DNA of 64,000 nt from Paenibacillus sp. LS1 (GCF_026013365.1 NZ_JAPDOE010000001.1:2046001-2110000), one strand, 5' to 3'; positions 33,138-43,677 are shown, counted from the stretch's first letter. The notes: a model not told the origin generated them from the letters alone. Numbers and translations are program-made.

Positions 33138-36014
33138 TTATGCACTATTACGCCCCTCTGAATTATGGCTTTCACGAATGATCTGCATCTCATCTGATCC
33201 GCTACGGACAATAATGTGTACATCCCCGTCTTCAGGTACAATGTCCACATAACGGTCTCCGCACGTATCTTTAGCTTCCCATTCGTTCAATCGAATGATC
33301 AATCCCAGGTGATGCAGACCGGGAGCAACGCGGAAGCGGGCTTCGGCGGCATTTCCGACTTGTTCCAGCCGTACTGCTCCGTCCTCCATACCGGTGCCCC
33401 ATACCCAGACATCCCAACCTTCATAATGCTGGTCCTCACGTTCGTATCGAAGCGTGACGGTTCGCGAAATCTGTTTATGAATCGTTACGCCAAGCGTTGC
33501 CCGAATTCCTCCAGCTTCAGCTATAATATGGGTTACTCCAGGTGTCATCGCACGTATGATTCCTGCTGCACTCACCGCTGCCAGTTCCGGATGAGAGGAG
33601 CTCCAACGTATATTTGAATCCTGAAGCGGCTGACCGTATTGATCAAGCACCAATGCACGGAAGCGACTGATTCGAGTCATGTACATGACAGGTTCGCCTA
33701 CAATTTCGATTCGCTCCGCATGACGATGATCCACCTGTAACATACAAGTTGCCGTTAGGTCACCACAGTGGACTGTAATGGAGGCTTCCCCACATTCCAG
33801 CGCTTGGATTGTTCCACCAGGCTGTATCCGAATAATATCTGGCTCAGAAGAAGCCCAGCTAACTGGAGCGTTCTCTACCACATTGCCAATGCTGTCCCTT
33901 ACAATTGCTCGCAGTTGAGTGGTCTCCTTCGGACTGTATACCTGACGTGGAAAACTAATCTCCAGGGTAGCCGGTTCAGCGCCTCCAGGATGCTCTGTGT
34001 CATACAAAACCATCAATGACCACCGTTCTACTTGAACAGTGCCCCGAACGGTCTCGATCAGATCTGTACCTGCCTGATGATCGTTGACCACGACATGCCA
34101 GTCACCTTCCCCCAGGTCCACATGCTGCTGATGTTCAGTTCCGTTATAGATGACCATAATTTGATTCCAGGTATCCTGATTTGCACCATCCTGAAGTATA
34201 AAAGCAACCACATTGCCGTCGCCACGAATCACACGAAGGTGATTCCGTACCTGATCAGCATCAATCATACGAAATGCCGGATGTGTGCGCCGCAGATGAA
34301 TAAGACCACGGTAGTAGTCAAACACCGGTCTGAACCGCGATTTATTGGCCCACGTGATCGTATTCACCGCATCCCCGCTCCGATAACTGTTATGATCACC
34401 GGCTTTGGATCGGAGCAGCTCATCCCCTGCATGCAGAAACGGAATGCCCTGAGAGGTAAGAAGAATGCCCGAAGACAGCAACGAGCGACGAACCATCTCA
34501 TGATCCATTACATCATCCGCATCGACAAACCGATAAGGATCTGCTGCTTTTACAGCCGACTCAGCACTTCCGCCACCCACGGGCTGTCCGTCCTTCCATA
34601 CGGGAAAACCTAATTCATGCCTAAGGTTCATCGTAGTCGCAATTTTATCCCACAGATTGAGATTGTCATGGGCAGTCACATAATTGACGGTTTCCAAAGG
34701 CGAAGATGTAAAATCATCCAGCGCTCCCGCTAATCCCCTAATAAGCTCATATTCCTGCCCTCTGGCACCCGTGACAAACCCTCTGCCACTGTCATCACTA
34801 TCCCCCTTGATTGCACTGCGAAAATGATCATTAAATACGGCAAATCCCTGACCTCGCTGGGTTCCTTTTAACGTTTTGCGGTCCAAAGTTGAGTCTCCAC
34901 CCGTCCAGGGTTCCCCATAGATCAGAAAAGCCGGATCGATCTGTTCCCGCAGTTCGCGCGTTAATTCATTCATCGTTTCCGTATCAATCAGGGCCATGAG
35001 GTCAAATCGAAATCCGTCCACATGATATCCTTCTGCCCAGTATCGAAGAGAATCGAGAATATATTTTCGCACCATGGGACGTTCTGTCGCCAATTCATTG
35101 CCTACACCAGAACCATTACTGAGGGTGCCATCCTCCCGATAACGGTAATAATAGCCTGGTACAATCCGTTCAAAAGGTCCCTCTTCCACGCTATACGTAT
35201 GGTTATAGACCACATCAAGTACAACGCGAATGCCTTGTCTGTGCAGTGATTGAACGAGGGATTTGAACTCTCGGATGCGAACTGCCGGATCACGAGGATC
35301 TGTCGCATACGAACCTTCGGGAACGTTATAATGCTGGGGATCATATCCCCAGTTGTATGGTGCTCTGACATTAGAACCCACATCCGCCGCAGCGAGTTCA
35401 TTCACCGTCTGATAATCCGCTACAGGCATAAGATGCACATGAGTGACGCCCAGTTCGGCAAGATGGTCTATCCCAATGCTATTGCCCGCTCTGTCGGTGA
35501 GTCCGGATGCCGTGAATGCCAAATATTTTCCCTTATACGGAATGTCTGCATTTGGGTCCGAGGAGAAATCACGGACATGCAACTCATATAACACGGCATC
35601 GACAGGACGCAGGAATGCAGGCTTGACATCCAGGTCCCAATCGACCGGATTGGTGCTTTCCGGATCGATAATGGCTGTTCTTTGCCCATTAGCTGTTACC
35701 GCTCTGGCATACGGATCAGCAACTACTTCAATCCGTTGATCATCATGGATGATTCGATACATATAAAAATGTCCTGCCCAATCGCCGTTAAGCTCCAGAC
35801 TCCATATTCCATCCGCATCGCGCGTCAGAGTATGTTCCTGTCCACCTTCATGATCTTGTACTTTGCCACTATCGTTGTAATGACCTTCATCTTCAAAAAC
35901 CAATATATAAACCTGTTGAGCCGTTGGTGCCCACAATTTAAAAGTACTTGCTGCACGAGTATATGTTAAGCCAAGATCGTTGCCATCGTAACGAAAAGAA
36001 GTCCATTCCGGCAT
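33138..36014 (-). CDS. Type I pullulanase with Big_2 repeats and C-terminal pullulanase-associated domain
   Basis: 958-residue alpha-1,6-debranching enzyme (GH13_14). N-terminal CBM48-like domain (about 10-120); catalytic barrel with YNWGYDP (220-226), DVVYNHT, nucleophile Asp338 in FRFDL, acid/base Glu368 in YGEPW, and AHDN with Asp450. After the barrel's C-domain come two Ig-like Big_2 repeats (about 690-850; VSWASSEPDIIRI, IRWSSSHPELAAV) and a C-terminal CBM41-like starch-binding domain (about 860-940; EGWDVWVWG). No signal peptide despite these surface-type modules. The start at 36014 follows GGTGG and suits the promoter; an ATG at 36038 would leave almost no leader. It lies behind a paralogue. 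Confidence 0.9.
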   Translation of the reverse strand: MPEWTSFRYDGNDLGLTYTRAASTFKLWAPTAQQVYILVFEDEGHYNDSGKVQDHEGGQEHTLTRDADGIWSLELNGDWAGHFYMYRIIHDDQRIEVVADPYARAVTANGQRTAIIDPESTNPVDWDLDVKPAFLRPVDAVLYELHVRDFSSDPNADIPYKGKYLAFTASGLTDRAGNSIGIDHLAELGVTHVHLMPVADYQTVNELAAADVGSNVRAPYNWGYDPQHYNVPEGSYATDPRDPAVRIREFKSLVQSLHRQGIRVVLDVVYNHTYSVEEGPFERIVPGYYYRYREDGTLSNGSGVGNELATERPMVRKYILDSLRYWAEGYHVDGFRFDLMALIDTETMNELTRELREQIDPAFLIYGEPWTGGDSTLDRKTLKGTQRGQGFAVFNDHFRSAIKGDSDDSGRGFVTGARGQEYELIRGLAGALDDFTSSPLETVNYVTAHDNLNLWDKIATTMNLRHELGFPVWKDGQPVGGGSAESAVKAADPYRFVDADDVMDHEMVRRSLLSSGILLTSQGIPFLHAGDELLRSKAGDHNSYRSGDAVNTITWANKSRFRPVFDYYRGLIHLRRTHPAFRMIDADQVRNHLRVIRGDGNVVAFILQDGANQDTWNQIMVIYNGTEHQQHVDLGEGDWHVVVNDHQAGTDLIETVRGTVQVERWSLMVLYDTEHPGGAEPATLEISFPRQVYSPKETTQLRAIVRDSIGNVVENAPVSWASSEPDIIRIQPGGTIQALECGEASITVHCGDLTATCMLQVDHRHAERIEIVGEPVMYMTRISRFRALVLDQYGQPLQDSNIRWSSSHPELAAVSAAGIIRAMTPGVTHIIAEAGGIRATLGVTIHKQISRTVTLRYEREDQHYEGWDVWVWGTGMEDGAVRLEQVGNAAEARFRVAPGLHHLGLIIRLNEWEAKDTCGDRYVDIVPEDGDVHIIVRSGSDEMQIIRESHNSEGRNSA

Positions 36015-36056
36015 CGTTCCCACCGCCTTTATATCCATTAATTTCGTGTTGTCCCG

Positions 36057-36147
36057 ATGTTACGGAGTGGGACGTTGTTTGTCAACCCGGGGTTGTCTGT
36101 ACTAACATATCGGTTCGATTCGAGTATTCAATTAGCAATCGCTTTCA
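36057..36147 (-). promoter_or_regulatory. Pullulanase 1 promoter with cre-like box
   Basis: Minus-strand TTGACA (36080-36085), 17-bp spacer, TAACAT (36057-36062). Upstream, TGAAAGCGATTGCT (36134-36147) matches 12 of 14 positions of the CcpA cre consensus, suggesting catabolite control. The rest of 36148-36359 shows no gene. Confidence 0.6.
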
Positions 36148-36359
36148 AAATATAGATATGTAAACAAGCGCCATAGATTGACAGCATTTGTACCTGTCCC
36201 GACAAAAAAAGTTCGAAATATATAAGAATAATTGCAGATTGAACGTACTTTGAACGAAAACTATACTTACACTCGGTATTAAATTGGCGGATTTCAGTAT
36301 AGTTTCCGATCATGATGAAGCCCTCCTGAGACCAAACCAATGGTCTTTAACTCAACACA

Positions 36360-36400
36360 AAATCCCCCATTCTGGACGGAAAGAGGGATTTGTTTTTATT
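36360..36400. terminator. Hairpin between the pullulanase genes
   Basis: AAATCCC (36360-36366) pairs with GGGATTT (36385-36391). The T-rich tail is on the plus strand; on the minus strand it is weaker. It probably ends pullulanase 2 transcripts. Confidence 0.55.
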
Positions 36401-36495
36401 TTGTACTAAATCAACTGTTGGACATCTTGGACGCTTCCTTGTGAGCACTCTTTCTATAGCTGGCATACTTTATTTCCTGGCAAGCATTGTAGCGA

Positions 36496-38544
36496 TCAGG
36501 ACTTCGAATACATCACCGTTATGGATAAAGCATTCACATTCACCTGTCCATCCTGTACGATACGTATCGTATCGATGCCTGCTTGTCCTTTTTCTACAAC
36601 CACCTTCCATGTCCCTGTGGGAACAGAGACGGTACGGGTTTCTTTTGCAGCATTATAGATGACAACAATGCGTTCCCATGAATCGCTAACGGCCGCTCCT
36701 TCCAATTCATAGGCTAGTATACCATTACCTTTTTCAAGAAGAAGAACATGCTCCTCGATCTCTTTCCGTGTACGAAGTCGAAAAGCTCGATGCTCTCGCC
36801 GAAGACGGATTAGCCCACGATAATAGTCAAACACCGGCTTGAACTGTCGCTTCTTCTCCCAATGAATGGCGTTTACTACGTCTCCACTCTGGTGGCTGTT
36901 GGCGTCCCCGTACTTGCTGCGAAGCAGCTCATCTCCAGCCGCGATCAGGGGGACACCCTGGGAGGTTAGCACGATACCATTGGCAAGCAGACAACGCCTA
37001 ACCGTCTCATTCTCCAGAATGTGATCCGGATCAATCTGCAGGTAAGGCTTGGCCTTCTCAACAGCCTCTTCCACACTTTCGCATCCGCGGATACTTCCAT
37101 CCTCGTCATAGGTGAGGAAATTCAGCGTATCGTGTAGTCCTTGTGTACGTGCGACTTTGTCCCACAGGTTGAGATTATCATGCACCGTTACATAGTTAAT
37201 CGTCTCGGATGGACCATCCGTAAAATCCTGAATGGCTCCGCGTACGCCTATCCACAATTCGTCTTCTTTCCCGTCAGCCCCCGTTGCAAATCCCATACCC
37301 ATTCCATCACTGTCTCCCTTGATCACTCCGCGGAAATTATCGTTAAACACAGCAAAACCCGCACCGCGCTGCGTTCCTTTTAGGATCATATCATCCCCAA
37401 GCGGCGAATCCAGTGCGCCCCATGGTTCACCATATAACAATATGGAAGATAACACATCCGTGTGCAATTCCGCTGTAAGCTGTTTCATCGTAGCGGTGTC
37501 AATCAGGCCCATCAGATCAAATCGAAAACCGTCCACATGATACTCCTCTGCCCAGTAACGCACCGAATCGATAATGAACTTGCGAACCATTGCACGTTCA
37601 GTAGCCACCTCATTGCCCGTACCTGAACCATTGCTATATGTCCCATCCGCATTCTGGCGGTAGTAATATCCTGGCACCAGTTTTTCAAACGAACTGCCTG
37701 CCGTATCAAACGTATGATTATATACCACATCCATAATGACACCTATTCCCTTGTTATGAAGGGCAAGTACCATGGACTTGAACTCACGAATTCGTGTATC
37801 TGGATCATCTGCACGTGATGCATAGGAACCTTCCGGGACATTATAATGAAGCGGATCATATCCCCAGTTATAGTTGGAACCATCCGTCGTATCCCCATCT
37901 ACTCTGGATTCGTCCACCGTCGCAAAATCGAATACGGGCAGCAGATGCACATGGGTAATCCCGAGTTCAACCAAATGATCAATCCCCAACGTGTTGCCCT
38001 CTGAGTCACGCAGACCCGTTTCGGTAAAAGCCATGTATTTGCCTTTATTCGTTATCCCCGATGATGGGTGAATGGAAAAATCACGTACATGCAGTTCGTA
38101 CAGGACTGCATCTACAGGACTGGTCAATTCTGGGCGAATATCCTCACTCCATCCCTTGGGATGTGTCTGCTCCAGTCTGACAATTACACCCATTTCTCCG
38201 TTCATGGTCACTGCTCGTGCGTATGGATCTACAGCAGTAGTTGAGTGTCCATCTTCAAAAGTAGGCTTGTACATGTAACGGTAGTTACTTAAATCGCCCT
38301 CCAGTTCCAGAACCCAGACACCTTGTTCTTTCTTTTGCATAGGTAACGCCTGCTGTTTCCGTTGATTGGGCTCTTCCTCCGGGGTCCCCCCTGTCAAAGG
38401 TGGGTACAGAAGTAGTTCCATCTGAACGGCTAACGGTGACCAGACTTTGAAGCGACAGGCTTGTGCTTCTAATGTGACACCCAGATCTCTTCCTTTGTAT
38501 GTATCTTCTGAAATCAACATTTCCTGCTTATCCTCTTCAATCAT
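36496..38544 (-). CDS. pulA: Type I pullulanase (short paralogue)
   Basis: 682-residue GH13_14 debranching enzyme. N-terminal CBM48-like domain (about 15-125); YNWGYDP (225-231), DVVYNHT, nucleophile Asp343 in FRFDL, acid/base Glu373 in YGEPW, and VHDN. It ends after the barrel's C-domain, without the Big_2 and CBM41 modules of the downstream paralogue. No signal peptide, so it probably trims intracellular glycogen or imported maltodextrins. GAGAGGGG lies about 10 bases upstream. The pair arose by duplication; many stretches are identical between them. Confidence 0.93.
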   Translation of the reverse strand: MIEEDKQEMLISEDTYKGRDLGVTLEAQACRFKVWSPLAVQMELLLYPPLTGGTPEEEPNQRKQQALPMQKKEQGVWVLELEGDLSNYRYMYKPTFEDGHSTTAVDPYARAVTMNGEMGVIVRLEQTHPKGWSEDIRPELTSPVDAVLYELHVRDFSIHPSSGITNKGKYMAFTETGLRDSEGNTLGIDHLVELGITHVHLLPVFDFATVDESRVDGDTTDGSNYNWGYDPLHYNVPEGSYASRADDPDTRIREFKSMVLALHNKGIGVIMDVVYNHTFDTAGSSFEKLVPGYYYRQNADGTYSNGSGTGNEVATERAMVRKFIIDSVRYWAEEYHVDGFRFDLMGLIDTATMKQLTAELHTDVLSSILLYGEPWGALDSPLGDDMILKGTQRGAGFAVFNDNFRGVIKGDSDGMGMGFATGADGKEDELWIGVRGAIQDFTDGPSETINYVTVHDNLNLWDKVARTQGLHDTLNFLTYDEDGSIRGCESVEEAVEKAKPYLQIDPDHILENETVRRCLLANGIVLTSQGVPLIAAGDELLRSKYGDANSHQSGDVVNAIHWEKKRQFKPVFDYYRGLIRLRREHRAFRLRTRKEIEEHVLLLEKGNGILAYELEGAAVSDSWERIVVIYNAAKETRTVSVPTGTWKVVVEKGQAGIDTIRIVQDGQVNVNALSITVMYSKS

Positions 38545-38649
38545 ATGTGTGGTTCCCCTCTCGTTGAGAAAATTAATGAATATGGATGGAACGAATGCTC
38601 CTTACCCTTTATACCCGTTCTGCTGCCCAACCATAATCCAAATTACACA

Positions 38650-38694
38650 AAAGAAGACAAACGTCATGTAGATTCACATAACGCCTGTCTTCTT
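38650..38694 (-). terminator. Intrinsic terminator of the SLH/DUF5704 operon
   Basis: AAGAAGACA...ATGT pairs with ACAT...TGTCTTCTT with small internal mismatches; TTTTGTG follows on the minus strand. Confidence 0.8.
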
Positions 38695-38716
38695 TATGGG
38701 TAAAAACGATATCTCT

Positions 38717-41700
38717 CTAATGTGGTACCTGGGATTGGAAATCATTACGGCTGGATTGATCGGCATGGTACAAAACCACGTCCCCATCTAGCATCGACCA
38801 ACTTCTCCCCTGACCATCTACCGGGCTGTTATCAAAACCTTCCATTTGCCATTGATTCATCAACGGTGCATGAATATATTGCAGATGGGGTGCATTTGTA
38901 TTGCCGCTGCGCAATGTTTCAATATTGAAGTTAACTACAATGTAACCGTCCCTCAGAAATGCCGTTGCCTTCTCATCCAACTGATTTTGTCTGGCGAGCG
39001 ATTCGAGATCGGTTCCTTTGGGCACTGCATATACATCCGCTGGTAAACTATATTCCCCATACCAGCACTGAATCGCTGCATTGGCCCGATCCACATTAAC
39101 ACCAGTTGGAATATCTGTTTTGGGGCCAATGAGTGTACGGATCTGTGAAGGAAGAATCATCCAGTCATAACGGCCTACCCACGTTTTCTGATGAGAGGTC
39201 TGATCCACGAAACGAACCATATACTCCGCCATTGTACCCTGATTGCGTTCCTCCTCCGACAGTTCATAGGTATATTGATAACGTGCTGTATCACCTAACT
39301 CCGTACCCGGCACATTCCTTAAACGTGAATTCAGAATAACAAAGCGTTTTTCTAAATCCTGTGCCGATCCGATACGAATGAGTCGTTCCTGTCCTCGATG
39401 ATAGTATAGATCCACCTCTTGCCGAGTGGTGCCATCTTTACTCACAAAAGAGAACGTCGGGGTGATTCGAATACCATCCTGTTTCCCAAACATATTGCCC
39501 TTGGTTTTCAGATCAAACTTGAAATGGTAACCCGTCTTCACCGCTGCATTTCGGAAACCCGGTACGGGATGACTGCCGGGACGAATAGGCAAGACATAGG
39601 GTACCAAATTACCCCGGAGATCTCCGTCGATACTGTTTCCTCCGGCCCAATAGCTCACACCCGTTGGTTCCGGGCTGCCCATCCGCTTGCGAAACACATT
39701 CTCCCAGTTGTAATCCAAAATATCGGTAATGTGAAAATCATACAACCGTCCGATAACCTCCACAGCAACAGTATCTGCTGCCACATGATGGGTCAGATTT
39801 GTGTTCGCATCCTGTTGTTCCGTAAAGTTGGCAGGTGCATTTTCGGCGATATTACGGAACTCAATCTTGTAATTCCCTTCATCTACCCATACAGGAAGAT
39901 AAAAAGGGGTGTCCAATTGATTTACCGGAATATCAACCCATGTCAGGGACGGGATAAACTGGCTTCTGGCACCGTTATAGACGTCGAATGGGAAACGAAC
40001 CTGTTTGATACGGAAATATTTCGCATAATCACGGTTTCCATAACCAGGATAATTTGCCACATCCACATGTTGACCTGAAGTTGGAATTCGCACAATGAAT
40101 GGACGCTCTAAAATAAGTGCAGCTCTGGTCGGATCAGGCGTAGTCTTCTGGTTATGCGGCTGATCGTCTGACACCCAGGCATAGTTCACAACTGGTGTAT
40201 GTACCGTCACCGAGTTGATACCCAGAATGGGAAACTTCTGATCCTGCCCTCCGTTAATATTGCCAGGCAGCAGCCCATACGTAATCTCACCCGTGGACGG
40301 CTGGTTAGCTTTGTTGATCAATGTATTCTTGATCGTCAGTTGGTTCTGGTATAGAACATCATCTCCAATCATGCCAGGCTGTGGGATCGTTCCAGGTCTT
40401 GGAGCTGTTTTCTCCACCGGAGCAGGGTCCATAATCGTCGCTCCATTAAAGGTTACCTTGTCGTTATTAACGGTGTTCTCTCTAACCTCCGCTTCAGCTT
40501 CAGATTGAAACAATGACGTTTCATCTGGCGTAGAGGGTTCAGTAGAACCACCCGGAACCCCTTTGATGCCAAGATCAATTTCTCGACATGGTGCAGGTTT
40601 CACATGATTGGTAACCGCAGTATCCATACCCGATTGTAAAGTCGGTGCTGTATATGCATTGGGCACCAGGGTCACAGTGTCACCATAGCCGCCTAGCGCA
40701 TAGTTAGATACCTTGGCCTCACTTAACTTGTATACCTCCAGGTTATCGATCTGCCAATAGCTATATGTCCGTGTTACTTGCATGGATTTATCTCCAGGCA
40801 CATCAAGTTCTTTGGGCTCAGGAGGTGTTCCCGGATCACCCTCACCACGAGAGGGTCTTCCCGGAATCGTCCAGGTTTTATGATAAACCCTTTTCACATT
40901 CACGGTATAGGTTACTGTTCCTGTCATATTAACCCAACGGTGCTGGAACAAATATCCCTTAGCTAAGACATTGGCATAGAGATCTTCCGAGGTCGGAATA
41001 CCACGAGTGACATCAAACTTCTCAGCTCCCCGGTCATCTGCCTTCAGCACGCCCCGAACAGATGGGTCCATAACAGCTGCTTCAATCACCGTACCTCTAC
41101 TTGGTTGGCTGATGGTTACAGGGCAAGCGTTCACAGGGTCGCCCCCCGGATCACTACCATTACCGCCTTCTCCATTATCCGTGCAGTCCTTCACCTCAAG
41201 CACCTGAGTCCCTTGTTCATCCAGGTGCTGAGCAGAATCAAGAAAATGAGCTTTGATAGTGGTGCTACCCACGACCCCTTTCGTCGTGATTTTGCCATCT
41301 GCGCCGATCGTTGCCACAGCCAGATTCGAGCTCTGCCACGTCAATTTGGGATGAGCCGTCAGTTTATGAACTGAGCGATCCGGTTTGGTTAGAACGGCTT
41401 CTGCCTGGAGGGGTGTTGTATTGGCTTTGCAAGCATTCGGCAGGTTCACCACGAGTCCTGGCTCAGACGTCACGGTAATGTTGGCTGTATCCGAGATAAG
41501 GTATGTACCATTGTTCCAGATCGCACGCACAGTGACCGTGCCTGGACTCTCAGCTCTTAACATCCCCGTTTTCAGTTCAACGCTCGCAATCGTCTCGTCA
41601 GAAGAAAACCATTTGATCTCCGCTTCCCTGCGGGATACGTTTATGCCCTCACCAAAAGCTGTCGCACCATAACCTTTCGTCTTCACCAAGGCTTCCATCT

Positions 41701-42403
41701 GTTGGGTTTGCCCTATGGTAAGGGTAGAATCTGGTGTTACATCGATTTCTTTTTCTTCGTGAATCTTACCTTCCCAGAAAATGCTAACAGGGGTGTGGTA
41801 TACCATCTTATATTTGGGTTTATTGCCTGGCCTAGTCCCATAAGCTTCCCTTTCAAAGAACTCAAACCCTTTGCCAGTATATGTTCTAAGATCCGCATTT
41901 TTTTCACTTGTAACTCTTGGACTACCTATTCCTTCATAACTATTTACCTGCTGATATTTTACGCCATCCGGATCGTTCTTTAACTTAATATCAGTTACCA
42001 TTTCCTTATCAATTCCTATACCTCTATACGGCTTCCAACTTAGTGGCGGCCATCTACTCATATCAACATTATCAGGAATTTCTGTTTTTACAGGGTATGC
42101 ATCATAGTCAGTTCCTCCGTTATCCACATCTTTGTGTGTGCCTTGATATTCTGCCCTAAATTCTCCAGAATCAAGTTGATACCAGTAAACTCCCGGTGTT
42201 CCTTGAGTTGGGTTTGCATCAACTGTTACTGCTGGCCCTTTCATGGATTTGGTACCATATTGTTCTTCTACGGCATTAGCTTTAAGAGTATCAAAAGTGC
42301 AGTAATAGACTGGTAATATCATAAATATAATTACTAAGACTTTATATAAACTGTTTAAACAACCTAATAGATAACGTTTAATATTAAATTTAAACACCAC
42401 CAA
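38717..42403 (-). CDS. Large exported DUF5704-type protein with Big_2 domains
   Basis: About 1,228 residues. A hydrophobic export segment (about 15-43) is followed by a unique region, two Big_2-like domains (about 218-312, IKWFSSDETIASVEL; and about 320-398, LTWQSSNLAVATI), then a long beta-rich region with VTVHTPVVNYAWVSDD and DYAKYFRIKQVRFPFDVY, which I associate with the DUF5704 family of Paenibacillus. No SLH or sortase motif, so it may bind the cell through the SLH protein encoded immediately upstream (6 bp gap). The start is uncertain: only TTG/GTG codons at 42403-42395 fit, with a poor ribosome binding site, implying coupling. Its 5' third is clearly AT-richer than the rest. Confidence 0.75.
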   Translation of the reverse strand: MVVFKFNIKRYLLGCLNSLYKVLVIIFMILPVYYCTFDTLKANAVEEQYGTKSMKGPAVTVDANPTQGTPGVYWYQLDSGEFRAEYQGTHKDVDNGGTDYDAYPVKTEIPDNVDMSRWPPLSWKPYRGIGIDKEMVTDIKLKNDPDGVKYQQVNSYEGIGSPRVTSEKNADLRTYTGKGFEFFEREAYGTRPGNKPKYKMVYHTPVSIFWEGKIHEEKEIDVTPDSTLTIGQTQQMEALVKTKGYGATAFGEGINVSRREAEIKWFSSDETIASVELKTGMLRAESPGTVTVRAIWNNGTYLISDTANITVTSEPGLVVNLPNACKANTTPLQAEAVLTKPDRSVHKLTAHPKLTWQSSNLAVATIGADGKITTKGVVGSTTIKAHFLDSAQHLDEQGTQVLEVKDCTDNGEGGNGSDPGGDPVNACPVTISQPSRGTVIEAAVMDPSVRGVLKADDRGAEKFDVTRGIPTSEDLYANVLAKGYLFQHRWVNMTGTVTYTVNVKRVYHKTWTIPGRPSRGEGDPGTPPEPKELDVPGDKSMQVTRTYSYWQIDNLEVYKLSEAKVSNYALGGYGDTVTLVPNAYTAPTLQSGMDTAVTNHVKPAPCREIDLGIKGVPGGSTEPSTPDETSLFQSEAEAEVRENTVNNDKVTFNGATIMDPAPVEKTAPRPGTIPQPGMIGDDVLYQNQLTIKNTLINKANQPSTGEITYGLLPGNINGGQDQKFPILGINSVTVHTPVVNYAWVSDDQPHNQKTTPDPTRAALILERPFIVRIPTSGQHVDVANYPGYGNRDYAKYFRIKQVRFPFDVYNGARSQFIPSLTWVDIPVNQLDTPFYLPVWVDEGNYKIEFRNIAENAPANFTEQQDANTNLTHHVAADTVAVEVIGRLYDFHITDILDYNWENVFRKRMGSPEPTGVSYWAGGNSIDGDLRGNLVPYVLPIRPGSHPVPGFRNAAVKTGYHFKFDLKTKGNMFGKQDGIRITPTFSFVSKDGTTRQEVDLYYHRGQERLIRIGSAQDLEKRFVILNSRLRNVPGTELGDTARYQYTYELSEEERNQGTMAEYMVRFVDQTSHQKTWVGRYDWMILPSQIRTLIGPKTDIPTGVNVDRANAAIQCWYGEYSLPADVYAVPKGTDLESLARQNQLDEKATAFLRDGYIVVNFNIETLRSGNTNAPHLQYIHAPLMNQWQMEGFDNSPVDGQGRSWSMLDGDVVLYHADQSSRNDFQSQVPH

Positions 42404-42408
42404 AAGTT

Positions 42409-43677
42409 CTATTGATAAATTTGAACTTCTTTACCAGCATCATTCTTCAACATATATCCGCCTTTCACAGGATCCAGAGTATGTGATGACCAAAACTTAG
42501 TAGGCACTCCTTGCTTCAACATTGCATTCGAATCGTCTGGTAAAGTAATAAACCCTTTTTCTTTCAAATAGCTCACATTAAATAATCGTTGAATTGGAAT
42601 AGCTATATTATCATTCGCTCTAGCAATAGTTAAAAGATTTGACTTATCAAATTTTGAAGTAAACGTTATCTCGGCGTAGGTAGAGAAGCGACCTCCTTGT
42701 GCCCTAGTCAAGTTCTTTGGATCTACAAATAACGTGGCGTACAGTCCCTTGGGCTTAGTCCCTCGAGTATCCACTACGATAAATCTATGGTACCTTACGA
42801 CCCCCACATTATTTTTCAAAGTGTATTCTGTGTTAACTATATCTCCGAAATTACCCTTGATATATTTGTAATTTGTTACTGTCGTTAAATTCGTCCCTGT
42901 CGTGCCGACCTCTCTCATCTCATTCAGGTCACTATACTTCGCGGCATCCGTGCCCTCCACATCCATATAACGCAGCAAAATGGCTGACACTTCTGCACGA
43001 GTAGTGGAATCCGCTGGTTTTAATGTGCCATCTTGAAATCCACCTACGATGCCTGTTCCACGAACGAGGGCAAGATACGGAATCTGCTCGGCACGAATGG
43101 TGCCCCGGTTCACTTCTGGTGTAGGAAGTAGCGTGTTTTTCGTATCGTTAAAAGCATCCTGGAAGCCGCTCCCGGACTTCATCAGTCCATTGGCAATCCA
43201 CTTCATCATCTCGTATCGCGTCAGCTCCGCATTCGGATTGAACCCTTTGGCGTAATCGCCAGCGTTAATGAATCCTTGTCCGACAAGCTGGCTAACCGCC
43301 GCTTCAGACCAATGTCCCTTGAGATCGGCAAAGGGATTCTGCCCCTCTACCTTCTCCAGTCCAGTCGCACGGGCAAGTATGGTCGCATATTCCCCACGCG
43401 TGATTTTGCCATTGGGACGAAACGTTCCGTCTTGGTAACCAGAGATCAAATTCTTTTCATAAGCTTTGGCAATCGTCGCTTGTGCCCAGTGGCCTTTAAT
43501 ATCCTTGAACTTGCTAAGGGCCGTGTCACTTGTTCCAGATGCAGCTATCGCTGTTGAGGTCAGATGTACGGGTCCAACGTTCAATAGTGTTCCTGCCAAT
43601 ACAGCTGTCGTTAACAACCCTACGATCCAAACATTCCGTTTTTTCTTCTTCTCATGTCCTTCGATCTGCTTCTTCAA
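42409..43677 (-). CDS. S-layer homology (SLH) domain protein
   Basis: About 422 residues. A basic N-terminus and signal peptide (about 10-45; NVWIVGLLTTAVLAG, ending AIAASG) precede three SLH repeats (about 52-245; FKDIKGHWAQ, FADLKGHWSE, third repeat with GFQDGTLKPADSTTRAEV) that bind pyruvylated wall polymer. The C-terminal 170 residues are a beta-rich unknown domain. TTG at 43677 is preferred because AGGAG is 10 bases upstream; a GTG at 43686 would be only one base from it. It is the first gene of an operon with the DUF5704 protein. The C-terminal coding part is AT-richer than the SLH part. Confidence 0.85.
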   Translation of the reverse strand: MKKQIEGHEKKKKRNVWIVGLLTTAVLAGTLLNVGPVHLTSTAIAASGTSDTALSKFKDIKGHWAQATIAKAYEKNLISGYQDGTFRPNGKITRGEYATILARATGLEKVEGQNPFADLKGHWSEAAVSQLVGQGFINAGDYAKGFNPNAELTRYEMMKWIANGLMKSGSGFQDAFNDTKNTLLPTPEVNRGTIRAEQIPYLALVRGTGIVGGFQDGTLKPADSTTRAEVSAILLRYMDVEGTDAAKYSDLNEMREVGTTGTNLTTVTNYKYIKGNFGDIVNTEYTLKNNVGVVRYHRFIVVDTRGTKPKGLYATLFVDPKNLTRAQGGRFSTYAEITFTSKFDKSNLLTIARANDNIAIPIQRLFNVSYLKEKGFITLPDDSNAMLKQGVPTKFWSSHTLDPVKGGYMLKNDAGKEVQIYQ

